Origin: JBEEJL01 sp043744215
GTDB taxonomy: Bacteria; Pseudomonadota; Gammaproteobacteria; Burkholderiales; JBEEJL01
Assembly (NCBI GenBank): GCA_043744215.1
Contig: JAYTVC010000032.1
Location: 1 to 64,000 of the forward strand
Length of the DNA: 64,000 bases
Direction: 5' to 3'
Shown in pieces: positions 52,521-61,633 of this stretch. The notes beneath the pieces were generated by a model. The model worked only from the letters and a program-made list of their open reading frames with translations. It was not told the DNA's origin and did not search any database. A program made the position numbers and the translations under genes. The first letter of the stretch is position 1, and every line of letters starts with the position of its first letter.

Positions 52521-53126
52521 ATGTCTAGTTCATCACGCGTTATCAAAAAATATCCGAACCGTCGGCTCTACGATACGGAAACCAGCAGCTACATCACCCT
52601 CGCCGATGTGAAACAGCTCGTGCTGGGACATGTGACGTTTCATGTGGTCGACGCCAAAACCAGCGAAGACATCACGCGCAGCATCATGATGCAGATTATT
52701 CTGGAAGAGGAGAGCGGCGGCGTGCCGATGTTCACCAGCGACATGCTGGCGCAAATTATTCGTTTTTACGGCCACACCATGCAGGGCATGATGGGGGCGT
52801 ATCTGGAAAAAAGCATTTCTTCATTTACCGAAGTGCAGGCCAAGTTGCAGGAACAGGCGCGCACCATGTACGGCGGCACGGCACCGGCGATGAATGCCGA
52901 CCTGTGGAAACAATTTATGCAAACCCAAGGCCCGGCGGCGCAGGGGCCGATGGGGAATTATCTGGAGCAAAGCGCCAACATGTTCCTGCAAATGCAGGAT
53001 CAGATTCAAAAACAAACCCGTAATTTGTTCGGCGGCTTCGGCGTGCCGGAAGAAGCGCCCGCTTCAGGTGAGCCGCAGGCGAAAGCCAAGCCAAAAGCTA
53101 AAACAGCCAAGCCGGATAAAGCGTAA
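52521..53126 (+). CDS. phaR: Polyhydroxyalkanoate synthesis repressor PhaR
   Basis: A 201-residue protein. The N-terminal DNA-binding domain RVIKKYPNRRLYDTETSSYITLADVKQLVLGH (residues 6-37) is the highly conserved PHB_acc_N region. The accumulation regulator domain (about 45-110) follows, with FYGHTMQGMMGAYLEKSI. The C-terminal 30 residues are Ala/Lys/Pro-rich, as in many PhaR proteins, and may bind granules. It represses phaP and itself until polymer is present. GGGGAA lies upstream of the ATG. Confidence 0.95.
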   Translation: MSSSSRVIKKYPNRRLYDTETSSYITLADVKQLVLGHVTFHVVDAKTSEDITRSIMMQIILEEESGGVPMFTSDMLAQIIRFYGHTMQGMMGAYLEKSISSFTEVQAKLQEQARTMYGGTAPAMNADLWKQFMQTQGPAAQGPMGNYLEQSANMFLQMQDQIQKQTRNLFGGFGVPEEAPASGEPQAKAKPKAKTAKPDKA

Positions 53127-53256
53127 AGCGCCAGCATCGGATGCATACAGGTAAGTGTGCGGCGCTGACTGGCCGTATCTTTCCTGCTATGCTGCTTATT
53201 TAATCAGGACAGTTTCGCGCGAGTTCTTTTGTTTCGTGCCAAGCATTGCATTCGTT

Positions 53257-54594
53257 ATGTCATCGCCTTCCAAAGCAGCGCCCGCCAAAATTCCCAAAGT
53301 CGGTTTTGTTTCCCTTGGCTGCCCCAAAGCGCTGGTGGATTCCGAGCAAATACTCACTCAATTACGCGCGGAAGGTTATGGTATCTCGCCGTCGTATGAG
53401 GGCGCTGATATTGTCGTGGTCAACACCTGCGGTTTTATCGATTCCGCCGTCGAAGAATCTCTCGACGCCATTGGCGAAGCGCTGGCGGAAAACGGCAAGG
53501 TGATCGTCACCGGTTGTCTCGGCGCGAAGGGCGACATCGTGCGCGATACTTATCCGCAATTGCTCGCCGTCACCGGCCCCCACGCAAAAGACGAAGTGAT
53601 GAAGGCGGTGCATTTGCATTTGCCGCAGCCCCACGATCCGTTCACCAGCCTGGTTCCCGCGCAGGGTATCAAACTCACGCCGAAACATTATGCGTATCTG
53701 AAAATTTCTGAAGGCTGCAATCACCGTTGCACGTTTTGCATTATTCCCTCCATGCGCGGCGATTTGGTCAGCCGACCCGTGGGCGAAGTGATGCAGGATG
53801 CAGAAAATCTGGTCAAAGCCGGCGTGAAAGAATTGCTCGTGATCTCGCAAGACACCAGCGCCTACGGCGTCGATGTCAAATACCGCACTGGTTTCTGGCA
53901 GGGCCGTCCGCTAAAAACGCGCATGCTTGATCTCGCATCCGCTCTGGGCGAGCTGGGCGTATGGGTGCGCATGCATTATGTGTATCCGTATCCTCACGTT
54001 GATAATGTCGTTCCGCTGATGGCGGAAGGAAAAATTTTGCCGTATCTCGACGTGCCGTTTCAACACGCCAGCCCGCGCATTCTCAAAGCCATGAAGCGAC
54101 CCGCGTCGAGTGAAAATAATCTCACCCGCATCAAAGCCTGGCGCGAGGCGTGTCCTGACATCACCATCCGCAGCACGTTTATTGCCGGCTTTCCCGGCGA
54201 GACGGAAGATGATTTTGACATGCTGCTCGATTTTCTGCGCGAAGCCCAACTCGATCGCGTCGGCTGTTTTGCCTATTCGCCGGTCGAAGGCGCGAAAGCG
54301 AATGAACTGGAAGGCGCGGTGCCCGAAGCCATCCGCGAAGCGCGCCGTGAACGTTTCATGCTGGTGCAGCAGGAAATCAGCGAACAAAAACTCGCAAAAA
54401 AAATCGGCAAGACCATGAAAGTGCTGATCGATGAAATCAGCGGCAAAGACGCCATCGCCCGCAGTGCCGCCGACGCACCAGAAATCGACGGCGTTGTCAT
54501 CATCAAAAATGCCGCGCAATTAAAAGTCGGCGAGTTTGCAGAAGTGAAAATTACCGCGAGTGATGCGCACGATTTTACGGCGCGCGTCGCCTAA
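53257..54594 (+). CDS. rimO: Ribosomal protein S12 methylthiotransferase RimO
   Basis: A 445-residue radical SAM enzyme; the start at 53257 (MSSPSKAAPAKIPKVGFVSLGCPKA) is preferred over a longer upstream frame. The N-terminal UPF0004 domain has conserved cysteines (in LGCPK, VVNTCGFID, VTGCLGAK); the radical SAM motif CNHRCTFC lies at about residues 154-161; a TRAM domain ends the protein (VLIDEISGKDAIARSAADAPEIDG). It adds a methylthio group to Asp of ribosomal protein S12. It begins about 130 bases beyond phaR. Confidence 0.94.
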   Translation: MSSPSKAAPAKIPKVGFVSLGCPKALVDSEQILTQLRAEGYGISPSYEGADIVVVNTCGFIDSAVEESLDAIGEALAENGKVIVTGCLGAKGDIVRDTYPQLLAVTGPHAKDEVMKAVHLHLPQPHDPFTSLVPAQGIKLTPKHYAYLKISEGCNHRCTFCIIPSMRGDLVSRPVGEVMQDAENLVKAGVKELLVISQDTSAYGVDVKYRTGFWQGRPLKTRMLDLASALGELGVWVRMHYVYPYPHVDNVVPLMAEGKILPYLDVPFQHASPRILKAMKRPASSENNLTRIKAWREACPDITIRSTFIAGFPGETEDDFDMLLDFLREAQLDRVGCFAYSPVEGAKANELEGAVPEAIREARRERFMLVQQEISEQKLAKKIGKTMKVLIDEISGKDAIARSAADAPEIDGVVIIKNAAQLKVGEFAEVKITASDAHDFTARVA

Positions 54595-54606
54595 CCAATA
54601 AATATC

Positions 54607-54636
54607 TAACTAATTGATTATATTGAGTTATTTGTA
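54607..54636 (+). repeat. Dispersed A/T-rich element, copy 8 (IHF-like core)
   Basis: The core TAACTAATTGATT (54607-54619) is a perfect consensus match. It lies 12 bases after the rimO stop and leads into a heptanucleotide satellite array. Confidence 0.72.
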
Positions 54637-54663
54637 ATGTGCAAAATACATCAAATGCAGATT

Positions 54664-54843
54664 TTTGTAATTTGTAATTTGTAATTTGTAATGTGTAATG
54701 TGTAATGTGTAATGTGTAATTTGTAATGTGTAATGTGTAATGTGTAATGTGTAATGTGTAATGTGTAATGTGTAATGTGTAATGTGTAATGTGTAATGTG
54801 TAATGTGTAATTTGTTGTTTGTTGTTTGTTGTTTGTTGTTTGG
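54664..54843. repeat. Heptanucleotide tandem repeat array
   Basis: About 21 successive 7-bp units with invariant TGTAA (period 7 from 54666 to 54806), the last base pair of each unit being TG or TT, followed by four TTTGTTG units to 54843. No mismatch breaks the 7-bp phase of the TGTAA series. The minus-strand frame (ITHYTLH repeats) is not a credible gene. Located in the rimO-LysE spacer. Confidence 0.97.
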
Positions 54844-54889
54844 TTCGGATGTTTGTTTTTGGTTTTTCGTCATTACGCGCGTCTCTACA

Positions 54890-54925
54890 ACCCCGTTCGC
54901 CCTGAGCCCCGTCGAAGGGTGAGAG
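54890..54925. repeat. REP-like element (GTTCGCCCTGAG type)
   Basis: CCGTTCGCCCTGAG followed by GTCGAAGGGTGA resembles a well-known repetitive palindromic sequence found in intergenic regions of many proteobacteria, with a CCCT/AGGG stem. It sits 35 bases before the LysE gene start. Confidence 0.6.
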
Positions 54926-54960
54926 GGCGTACCTATCCTCAATCAGGTTAAGAATATATT

Positions 54961-55587
54961 GTGAGTCTAGAACTCTGGTTCGCCTTCTTCATCACCGAAT
55001 TCCTGCTCTGCCTCTCGCCCGGCCCCGCCGTGCTGATGGTCATCGCCACCGGCATCACCCGCGGTGTCGGCATGTCCATCTGGTCTAACCTCGGCATTCT
55101 CGCGGGCAACACAATATATTTTATTTTGTCCGCCACCAGTCTCGGCGCATTGTTGCTCGCGTCCTACGATATTTTTTTCGCCGTCAAATGGATCGGCGCG
55201 GCGTATCTGGTTTATCTCGGCGTCATGGCCTGGCTGGAAAAAGATTCAGTGATGACCGTGCCAAAGAATGATGACGAGAAGCGCTCGCCGCTACGTATTT
55301 TTCTGAATGCCGTGGTATTGCAACTTTCCAATCCCAAAACACTTTTGTTCTTCATCGCGCTACTACCGCAATTCATCGATGCGAAGCAATTCGTTACGCT
55401 GCAAATCGCCATCATGGGCGTCACGTCGGTGGTGCTGGAATTTTTTGTGCTGCTCGCTTACGGTGTTTTAGCAGGCAAAGCTTCTCACTACGCAACGCAA
55501 CCGCGCTTTGTGCGTATTACCAATCGTTTGTCGGGGAGTTTGTTGGTTGGAGCGGGGCTGGGGTTGGCGGCGCTGTCGAAAAAATAG
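54961..55587 (+). CDS. LysE/RhtB-family amino-acid exporter
   Basis: A 208-residue membrane protein. The GTG start at 54961 gives MSLELWFAFFITEFLLCLSPGPAVLMVIATGITRGVGMSIWSNLGILAGN, the classical LysE/RhtB N-terminus (SPGPA, G-x5-G-x3-G). About six helices follow to the C-terminus. These proteins export amino acids such as homoserine, threonine or lysine. Its promoter would lie within a spacer holding an A/T-rich element, a heptad satellite and a REP-like sequence. Confidence 0.88.
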   Translation: MSLELWFAFFITEFLLCLSPGPAVLMVIATGITRGVGMSIWSNLGILAGNTIYFILSATSLGALLLASYDIFFAVKWIGAAYLVYLGVMAWLEKDSVMTVPKNDDEKRSPLRIFLNAVVLQLSNPKTLLFFIALLPQFIDAKQFVTLQIAIMGVTSVVLEFFVLLAYGVLAGKASHYATQPRFVRITNRLSGSLLVGAGLGLAALSKK

Positions 55588-55719
55588 CGTGCGCCGCGCG
55601 TGAATCTGCAAAAAGTCTTTGCATTTGGAACAAGATAGGGATGGCGCCGCAGAGATAACGACAGCGTCGCCCTGAAAAAAATGGCGTAAATCGATAACGT
55701 TTAGTGGCGGGCACGTAGA

Positions 55720-55941
55720 TCAATCACCCTGTTGGTAAGTCACTTCGTAGCCTGCATCCTGAATCGCATGCTTCAATTTACCCGGATGAATTTGCGCGTC
55801 GTCGTAGCCAACTTTAGCGTTGTTGTCGGTGAGCGATACATTGACAGTCAGTACGCCTTCAACCGCCTGCAGCGCTTTTTTGACGCTGTTGACGCAGCCG
55901 CCGCAGGTCATGCCGGCAATTGTAAAAGTAATGGTTTTCAT
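55720..55941 (-). CDS. Heavy-metal-associated domain protein (CopZ-like)
   Basis: A 73-residue protein: MKTITFTIAGMTCGGCVNSVKKALQAVEGVLTV, with the metal-binding GMTCGGC (C13, C16), then beta-alpha-beta-beta-alpha-beta ending AIQDAGYEVTYQQ. It is a copper chaperone-like or regulatory HMA domain. No P-type ATPase or copper regulator lies beside it. No clear promoter was identified. Confidence 0.88.
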   Translation of the reverse strand: MKTITFTIAGMTCGGCVNSVKKALQAVEGVLTVNVSLTDNNAKVGYDDAQIHPGKLKHAIQDAGYEVTYQQGD

Positions 55942-55996
55942 TTTCCGCTTCCAATTGAATTCGACGATTCAACTATACCAAAGCTGCGGGCAAAAA

Positions 55997-56020
55997 AAAG
56001 CCCCGCGTCTGCGGGGCTTT
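55997..56020 (-). terminator. Rho-independent terminator of the glycine-zipper gene
   Basis: AAAGCCCCGC (55997-56006) and GCGGGGCTTT (56011-56020) form a 10-bp stem with loop GTCT. The eight A at 55992-55999 give a T-run on the minus strand, so it terminates the glycine-zipper gene and shields the CopZ-like gene that follows it. Confidence 0.93.
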
Positions 56021-56042
56021 CGGTAATGCATGTTACCGGTGA

Positions 56043-56903
56043 TTAGTTGGCAACGACCTGGCCATCCACCACTTTTACTTTTGAGCCGACACCGTAGGCT
56101 GGCGCTGCGGTAGCGCGCACGGTACGGGTGGTGTTGTCTTCCAGGCGCACGACAACATCGTAGGCTGTGGTTGATTTACGATTTTTTTCCACTTCGTTAC
56201 CGGCTACGGCACCGCCTACGGCGCCCAACACGGTTGCGACGTCTTTGCCGCGGCCACCGCCAACCTGGTGGCCAATGACAGCACCGGCGGCACCACCTAA
56301 TACGCCGCCCAAGCCAGTGGCTTCACCTTTTTGTGCGATGGCATTAATCGATTCAACTACGCCGCAGTTGCCGCAGATAGCACGGGTTGTCGTCGGCGCA
56401 GCAGCCACTTGAACAGGTTGCTCAGGTGCCGGCACGTATTGCGGTTGGCTCACAGGAGCCGAGACCACGGGAGCAGCAGGGGCCGTTGTATGCGTGTTGT
56501 TGGCCACGACGGTTTTGTGCGGAGCAGGTTTATGCACCACTTTGGGTGCCGGCGCCGTTTTGGCTACCGGCGCTTCGGGCTGCAACACTTTGTCTTGCGC
56601 TTTGCTGATTGTCGCGTCGGTGGAAGTATCGGCACCCAGTTTCGCGGTGGTAACCGGTGCTACCACGCTGGCTTCAGGCGCAGCCGCAGTTTTCACTTCC
56701 ATTTTTGGCGCAACGGGTGCAACCGGCGCAGCGACGGATTTGTTCGCGTCCGCATTGGAATGCGAACTGGGAATCAGGCCGGTCAATGCGCCGATGCCAA
56801 TAGCGCTGAACAATGTCACCGCAATGGCAGCGATCACAAAAATCGGATTGGATTTTTTAGGGGTTACAGCTTTGGTAGCGGTAATGGGTGTATTGGTATC
56901 CAT
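56043..56903 (-). CDS. Glycine-zipper 2TM domain protein with N-terminal membrane anchor
   Basis: A 286-residue protein. Residues 18-45 form a single membrane helix (NPIFVIAAIAVTLFSAIGIGALTGLI). A long Ala/Pro/Val-rich linker (about 50-180) follows. A pair of cysteines (AICGNCG) precedes the glycine-zipper segment TGLGGVLGGAAGAVIGHQVGGGRGKDVATVLGAVGGAVAGNEVE, characteristic of the 2TM glycine-zipper/SlyB-like family. The C-terminus is a small beta domain. It is probably an envelope-anchored protein; its function is unknown. Confidence 0.8.
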   Translation of the reverse strand: MDTNTPITATKAVTPKKSNPIFVIAAIAVTLFSAIGIGALTGLIPSSHSNADANKSVAAPVAPVAPKMEVKTAAAPEASVVAPVTTAKLGADTSTDATISKAQDKVLQPEAPVAKTAPAPKVVHKPAPHKTVVANNTHTTAPAAPVVSAPVSQPQYVPAPEQPVQVAAAPTTTRAICGNCGVVESINAIAQKGEATGLGGVLGGAAGAVIGHQVGGGRGKDVATVLGAVGGAVAGNEVEKNRKSTTAYDVVVRLEDNTTRTVRATAAPAYGVGSKVKVVDGQVVAN

Positions 56904-57038
56904 GGGTAAGTCTCCTTATATATCTGTTTACTACTCGTGCACTTTTCAGTGCGTGTCCGTCGCAGCAACATGCTGCAATGCGGAGCAGTAAACACTTCCA
57001 TTAACGGGTTCGTCAACCATTAGTTGACTATTTAAATA

Positions 57039-57068
57039 TAACTATTTGATTATATTGAATTATTTTAT
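57039..57068 (+). repeat. Dispersed A/T-rich element, copy 9 (IHF-like core)
   Basis: The core TAACTATTTGATT (57039-57051) plus 17-base A/T tail are identical to copy 1 at 3791-3820. Its last base overlaps the lysS stop codon (57068-57070). Confidence 0.8.
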
Positions 57069-58621
57069 CAGTCAACAGGCCGCATTTGCGGGAATAAAAT
57101 CACATCGCGAATGCTCGGGCTATCGGTTAATAACATGATCAAACGATCAATACCGATGCCTTCGCCGGCGGTCGGCGGCATGCCGTGTTCCAGTGCGAGT
57201 ATGTAATCGGCATCGTAATGCATGGCTTCGGCATCGCCCGCGTCTTTTTGTTGCACTTGTTGCATAAAGCGCGCGGCCTGGTCTTCGGCGTCGTTCAATT
57301 CAGAAAATCCGTTGGCGATTTCGCGGCCCACGATGAACAATTCGAAGCGGTCGGTGACTTCGGGGTGCGAATCGTTGCGCCGTGCCAGCGGCGACACTTC
57401 GGCGGGATAATCGATAATGAAGGTCGGCTCCCACAATTGCGATTCCGCCGTCGCTTCAAACAGCGAGAGTTGCAATCCGCCGAGGCCGTCGGCAGATTTG
57501 TACTTTTCGCCGAGGCGAGTGATTTCTTTGATGAGGAAATCGCGGTCGCCCAATTGCGCGTCAGTGTAATGCGGGAAATATTTTTTGATCGCGCCGGTGA
57601 TGGTCAAGCGTTGAAACGGCTTGCCCAAATCCAGCGGCTTGCCCGCGTAAGATATTGCCGTAGTGCCCAGCACGCTGATGGCCACTTCGCGGAACATGCG
57701 CTCGGTGAAATCCATCAGGTATTGGTAATCGCGATACGCTTCGTAAAACTCGATCATGGTGAATTCGGGATTGTGCCGCACCGACATGCCTTCGTTGCGG
57801 AAGTTACGGTTGATCTCGAACACTTTTTCCATGCCGCCCACAACCAGCCGCTTCAAATACAATTCCGGCGCGATGCGCAAATACAATTCCATATCCAGCG
57901 CATTGTGGTGAGTTTTGAACGGCCGCGCCGCCGCGCCGCCGGGAATCGGGTGCATCATCGGCGTTTCAACTTCGAGATAGCCATGCTTCACCATAAACTC
58001 GCGGATCGCCTGAATAGTTTTTGAGCGAACGGTAAATACTTTGCGCGCTTCGTCGTTGGTAATCAGATCGAGATAACGCTGGCGATACTTTTGTTCCTGA
58101 TCGGTGAGGCCGTGAAATTTTTCTGGCAGCGGGCGCAGGGCTTTGGTGAGCAGGCGAATGCTCGTCACACGCACCGACAGTTCACCCGTCTTGGTTTTGA
58201 ACAGCGTGCCTTGTGCGCCGAGAATATCGCCCAAGTCAAAATGTTTGAACGCATCGTGCGCCGCTTCGCCGGTTACGTCGTTACTGATATATAGCTGGAT
58301 CTGTCCGCCCATATCCTGAATAGTGGCGAAGCTGGCTTTGCCCATTACGCGCTTTAACATCATGCGGCCGGCAACAGAAACAGTGACAGGCGCGGCGTCC
58401 AAATCTTCTTTCGTTTTTTCGCCGTATTGTTTTGTCAGCGCGTCAGCATAATGCTCACGCTGAAAATCGTTCGGAAACGCGATGCCTTGCTCGCGGATTT
58501 TATTCAACTTTTGTTTGCGTTCCTGCATCAGGCTGTCGGTATCGACAACAGGCTTGTCAACGTTTGCGTCGGCGTGCTTCAACAGTTCGAGATGCTCTTT
58601 CGGGTCTTTGTCATTGGCCAT
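57068..58621 (-). CDS. lysS: Lysyl-tRNA synthetase (class II)
   Basis: A 517-residue enzyme; the start at 58621 (MANDKDPKEHLELLKHADANVDKP) has GGAG upstream and is preferred over a longer frame running into prfB. OB-fold anticodon domain about residues 70-190, then the class II core with motif 1 (FMVKHGYLEVETPMMHPIPGGAAARPF), motif 2 (RNFRNEGMSVRHNPEFTMIEFYEAY) and motif 3 (GIGIDRLIMLLTDSPSIRDVILFP). It follows prfB with 26 bases between, as in E. coli and many betaproteobacteria. Confidence 0.97.
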   Translation of the reverse strand: MANDKDPKEHLELLKHADANVDKPVVDTDSLMQERKQKLNKIREQGIAFPNDFQREHYADALTKQYGEKTKEDLDAAPVTVSVAGRMMLKRVMGKASFATIQDMGGQIQLYISNDVTGEAAHDAFKHFDLGDILGAQGTLFKTKTGELSVRVTSIRLLTKALRPLPEKFHGLTDQEQKYRQRYLDLITNDEARKVFTVRSKTIQAIREFMVKHGYLEVETPMMHPIPGGAAARPFKTHHNALDMELYLRIAPELYLKRLVVGGMEKVFEINRNFRNEGMSVRHNPEFTMIEFYEAYRDYQYLMDFTERMFREVAISVLGTTAISYAGKPLDLGKPFQRLTITGAIKKYFPHYTDAQLGDRDFLIKEITRLGEKYKSADGLGGLQLSLFEATAESQLWEPTFIIDYPAEVSPLARRNDSHPEVTDRFELFIVGREIANGFSELNDAEDQAARFMQQVQQKDAGDAEAMHYDADYILALEHGMPPTAGEGIGIDRLIMLLTDSPSIRDVILFPQMRPVD

Positions 58622-58628
58622 GATTGGC

Positions 58629-58656
58629 TCCAAATTATTCAATAAAATCAAACACC
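58629..58656 (-). repeat. Dispersed A/T-rich element, copy 10 (degenerate IHF-like core)
   Basis: The minus-strand sequence GGTGTTTGATT and its A/T tail fill the gap between prfB and lysS; the YAA part of the core is replaced by AAG. The TGA inside it is the prfB stop codon. Confidence 0.55.
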
Positions 58657-59752
58657 TTGCTTCAAGCTGGCGGAAATGAAATCGTCCAGATCGCCATCGA
58701 GAATCGCCTGCGTATTGCCCACTTCGTAATTGGTGCGCAAGTCTTTGATGCGCGATTGGTCGAGCACGTAGGAGCGAATTTGATGGCCCCAGCCGATGTC
58801 GGTTTTGCTGTCTTCGAGTTTTTGTTGTGCGTCCATGCGTTTGCGCAATTCCATTTCGTACAACTTGGATTTCAACATCGCCATCGCTTCGGCGCGGTTG
58901 CGGTGTTGCGAACGGTCGCTCTGGCATTGCACCACAATGCCCGACGGCGCGTGGGTGATGCGAATGGCTGAATCGGTTTTATTGATGTGCTGTCCGCCCG
59001 CGCCCGATGCGCGAAAAGTATCCACGCGCAAATCTGCCGGATTGATTTCCACTTCGATGGAGTCGTCCACTTCCGGATACACAAACACGCTGGCAAATGA
59101 CGTGTGGCGGCGATTGCCCGAATCGAAGGGCGACTTGCGCACCAGCCGGTGCACGCCGACTTCAGTGCGCAAAAAACCGTAGGCATAATCGCCGGAAATT
59201 TTCAGCGATGCGCTTTTGATGCCGGCTACTTCACCGTCGGAACGCTCCAGCACTTCGACCTTGTAACCCTTGCGCTCGCAATAGCGCATATACATACGCT
59301 CGAGCATCGATGCCCAATCCTGCGCCTCGGTGCCGCCAGAGCCGGCTTGAATGTCGATGAATGAATTGTTCGGGTCCATCGGGTTGTTGAACATGCGACG
59401 GAATTCCATATCCGCCACAATTTTCGCCAAGGCCTTCGCGTCGTTTTCCACGCTGATCAAGGTGGCGTCGTCATTTTCTTCGCGTCCCATGGCGAAAATC
59501 TCCCGCGCATCAGCCAGGCCGCCAGTGAGTTTTTCCAGATTGCCCACAACGGATTCGAGAGATTTTTTTTCCTTGCCCAGCTCTTGCGCTTTTTTCGCGT
59601 CGTTCCAGATAGCCGGGTCTTCGGCCAGGCGATTGACTTCGATCAGGCGTTCTTTTTTGCCGTCGAAGTCAAAGATACCTCCGCAGCTCGACCGTGCGCG
59701 TGTGCAAGTCGTCGAGCTGGTTGGCGATGAGATTAAGGCGTTCAGCTTCCAT
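58648..59752 (-). CDS. prfB: Peptide chain release factor 2, with programmed +1 frameshift
   Basis: ATG at 59752 encodes 27 residues (MEAERLNLIANQLDDL...) to an in-frame TGA at 59671-59669. The site CGG-AGG-TAT-CTT-TGA-C has the Shine-Dalgarno-like AGG and the slippery CTT before TGA that promote the +1 shift; reading resumes with GAC (59670-59668), giving DFDGKKERLIEVNRLAED. The product is about 367 residues. The GGQ motif region is GAGGQHINKTDSAIR, and the family motif SPF is in VRKSPFDSG. RF2 recognises TGA and TAA, so the shift autoregulates its synthesis. Confidence 0.96.
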
Positions 59753-59851
59753 GATAACTTTCAGATGGGTTGATTTAATTTGCAATTATAACGCAGAAGA
59801 AGGGAAATTCTTAAGATCTCATGCGTGGCCCCGTCATGCCGATGGCGCAGC

Positions 59852-59935
59852 CCGAAGAATCTGCCTCAGAGATCTGTGAGTACAAAAAGCAGATTCTTCA
59901 CCTTCGCTGCGCTACGGTTCAGAATGTCGGGGGTT
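59852..59935. repeat. REP-like element with inverted repeat
   Basis: GAAGAATCTG (59854-59863) and CAGATTCTTC (59890-59899) form a perfect 10-bp inverted repeat with a 26-base spacer; the right arm continues ACCTTCGCTGCGC and CAGAATG. It resembles a dispersed intergenic repeat I recall from other genomes (CAGATTCTTC followed by CTTCGCT). It lies between prfB and recJ. Confidence 0.55.
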
Positions 59936-61627
59936 TTATAGGGCTTGCCAATGTTCCAAAATCAGTTGCAACGTCTGGTTGCCTTTGTATTCATTCACAC
60001 TCAAGCGATAGGTCGCGCTGATTTGTTTTGGCAGCGGATCAGCGTGCGAAAACAGCATCGCTTCAAATACGCGACCCTGTTTTTCCAATGTGAGTTTGAG
60101 ATGTTTTTCGCCCACGATGCGCTGGTTCGCGACAACAAAATCATCGCAAAACACCGGCGCGGGAAAACCTTGCCCCCATATCTGCGCGTCGATTTCCTGC
60201 GCTAATTCCATTGACGCTTCTTTTGGCGGCAGCGCGCCGTCGGTTTCAATCACCCGTTCCAGATCCGCGGGCGAGAGCAAGGTATGCAGTGCCTGCTCGA
60301 ACGCATCGCGAAATTTTTCGAACTGATGCGTACGGATGGTCAAGCCCGCCGCCATCGCATGTCCGCCGAATTTCAAAATCAAATCGGGGTGCCGTTTAGA
60401 AACGAGATCGAGGGCATCGCGCAAATGCAAACCGTGAATCGAGCGCCCCGAGCCTTTTATTTCATCGCCGTTGCCCGGCGCAAATGCAATCACGGGGCGG
60501 TGATATTTGTCCTTGATGCGCGAGGCGACAATGCCAATCACGCCTTGGTGCCATGTCGGGTCGAACAAACTCAGGCCGAAATGATCGCCGACTTCCAACT
60601 CGTCAAGAATCGCCAGCGCCGATTCCTGCATATCCGCCTCAATCTCGCGCCGCTCGCGATTCAATGCATCGAGTTGCTGTGTTAGTTGCAGCGCGCGCAA
60701 GGTGTCGTCGGTGATGAGGGCTTCGATGCCGAGCGACATATCATTCAATCTTCCTGCCGCATTCAAACGCGGGCCGAGCATGAAGCCCAGATCATAAGTT
60801 GCCGCTTTGGCTGCTCCGCGCCTTGAGACTTGCAGCAACGCATGGATGCCCGCGCAGCCGCGTCCGGCGCGGATGCGCTTTAAGCCTTCACTGACCAGGA
60901 TGCGGTTATTGGCGTCGAGTTTCACCACGTCGGCCACCGTGCCAAGAGCGACAAGATCAAGCAGCGCGGCGAGATTGGGTTCCGTTTCGTTAACGAATGC
61001 GTTGCGGTTACGCAATTCGGCCCGCAACGCCAACATCACATAAAACATCACGCCCACACCGGCGATGTTTTTGCTGGGAAATGCGCAACCGGGTTGATTC
61101 GGATTCACAATGCATGCTGCATCCGGCAATACATCGCCAGGCAGGTGGTGGTCCGTCACCAAAACTTGCATGCCGAGGCGGTTTGCTTCGGCCACCCCCT
61201 CTACACTGGCGATGCCGTTATCGACGGTGATAATGAAATCAGGTTTTTTAGTCGCGGCAAGTTGAACGATTTCAGGCGTCAAACCATAACCGTATTCGAA
61301 ACGATTAGGCACGAGGTAATCGACGCTCGCGCCCAACATTTTCAATGCGCGCACGCCCACGGCACAGGCGGTCGCGCCGTCGGAATCGTAATCGGCGACA
61401 ATCAATACATTTTTTTTCTGCTCGATGGCGTCTGCCAATATTTTTGCCATCGCTGCACAGTTTTTCAGTTGTTCAAACGGCAGCAGGCGTTTCAGCGTCA
61501 AGTCGATGGCATCTGCCGATGCGATGCCACGCGACGCATAGATGCGGGCCAGCAAAGGCGACAGGCCGTGCTGAATCAGCGCGTCGTAAGATTGGGGGGG
61601 GATGGTGCGGTGAACGATATGAGGCAT
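59936..61627 (-). CDS. recJ: Single-stranded-DNA-specific exonuclease RecJ
   Basis: A 563-residue 5'-3' exonuclease used in mismatch and recombination repair. DHH-family motifs: VADYDSDGATA (motif I), ITVDNGIASVEG, LVTDHHLPGD (motif III), and FKFGGHAMAAGLTI-like (here LKFGGHAMAAGLTIR) for the DHHA1 domain. The C-terminal OB domain (about 460-560) ends QTLQLILEHWQAL. RecJ next to an RpfE-type gene and the lol locus is a betaproteobacterial arrangement. Its start is 6 bases after the RpfE-like stop. Confidence 0.96.
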   Translation of the reverse strand: MPHIVHRTIPPQSYDALIQHGLSPLLARIYASRGIASADAIDLTLKRLLPFEQLKNCAAMAKILADAIEQKKNVLIVADYDSDGATACAVGVRALKMLGASVDYLVPNRFEYGYGLTPEIVQLAATKKPDFIITVDNGIASVEGVAEANRLGMQVLVTDHHLPGDVLPDAACIVNPNQPGCAFPSKNIAGVGVMFYVMLALRAELRNRNAFVNETEPNLAALLDLVALGTVADVVKLDANNRILVSEGLKRIRAGRGCAGIHALLQVSRRGAAKAATYDLGFMLGPRLNAAGRLNDMSLGIEALITDDTLRALQLTQQLDALNRERREIEADMQESALAILDELEVGDHFGLSLFDPTWHQGVIGIVASRIKDKYHRPVIAFAPGNGDEIKGSGRSIHGLHLRDALDLVSKRHPDLILKFGGHAMAAGLTIRTHQFEKFRDAFEQALHTLLSPADLERVIETDGALPPKEASMELAQEIDAQIWGQGFPAPVFCDDFVVANQRIVGEKHLKLTLEKQGRVFEAMLFSHADPLPKQISATYRLSVNEYKGNQTLQLILEHWQAL

Positions 61628-61633
61628 GGCGAA

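Noticed and set aside
54664..54843. CRISPR array
   Set aside because: The unit is 7 bp, with no spacers; a simple satellite.
54628..54942. Minus-strand ORF with ITHYTLH repeats
   Set aside because: It is the translation of the 7-bp satellite, and has no ribosome-binding site or family.
57185..58024. Long plus-strand ORF antisense to lysS
   Set aside because: Same reason as the cpaE antisense frame: a mirror of real coding sequence.
59669..59752. prfB as a broken gene because of an early TGA
   Set aside because: The TGA has the full RF2 frameshift signal, so it is programmed.
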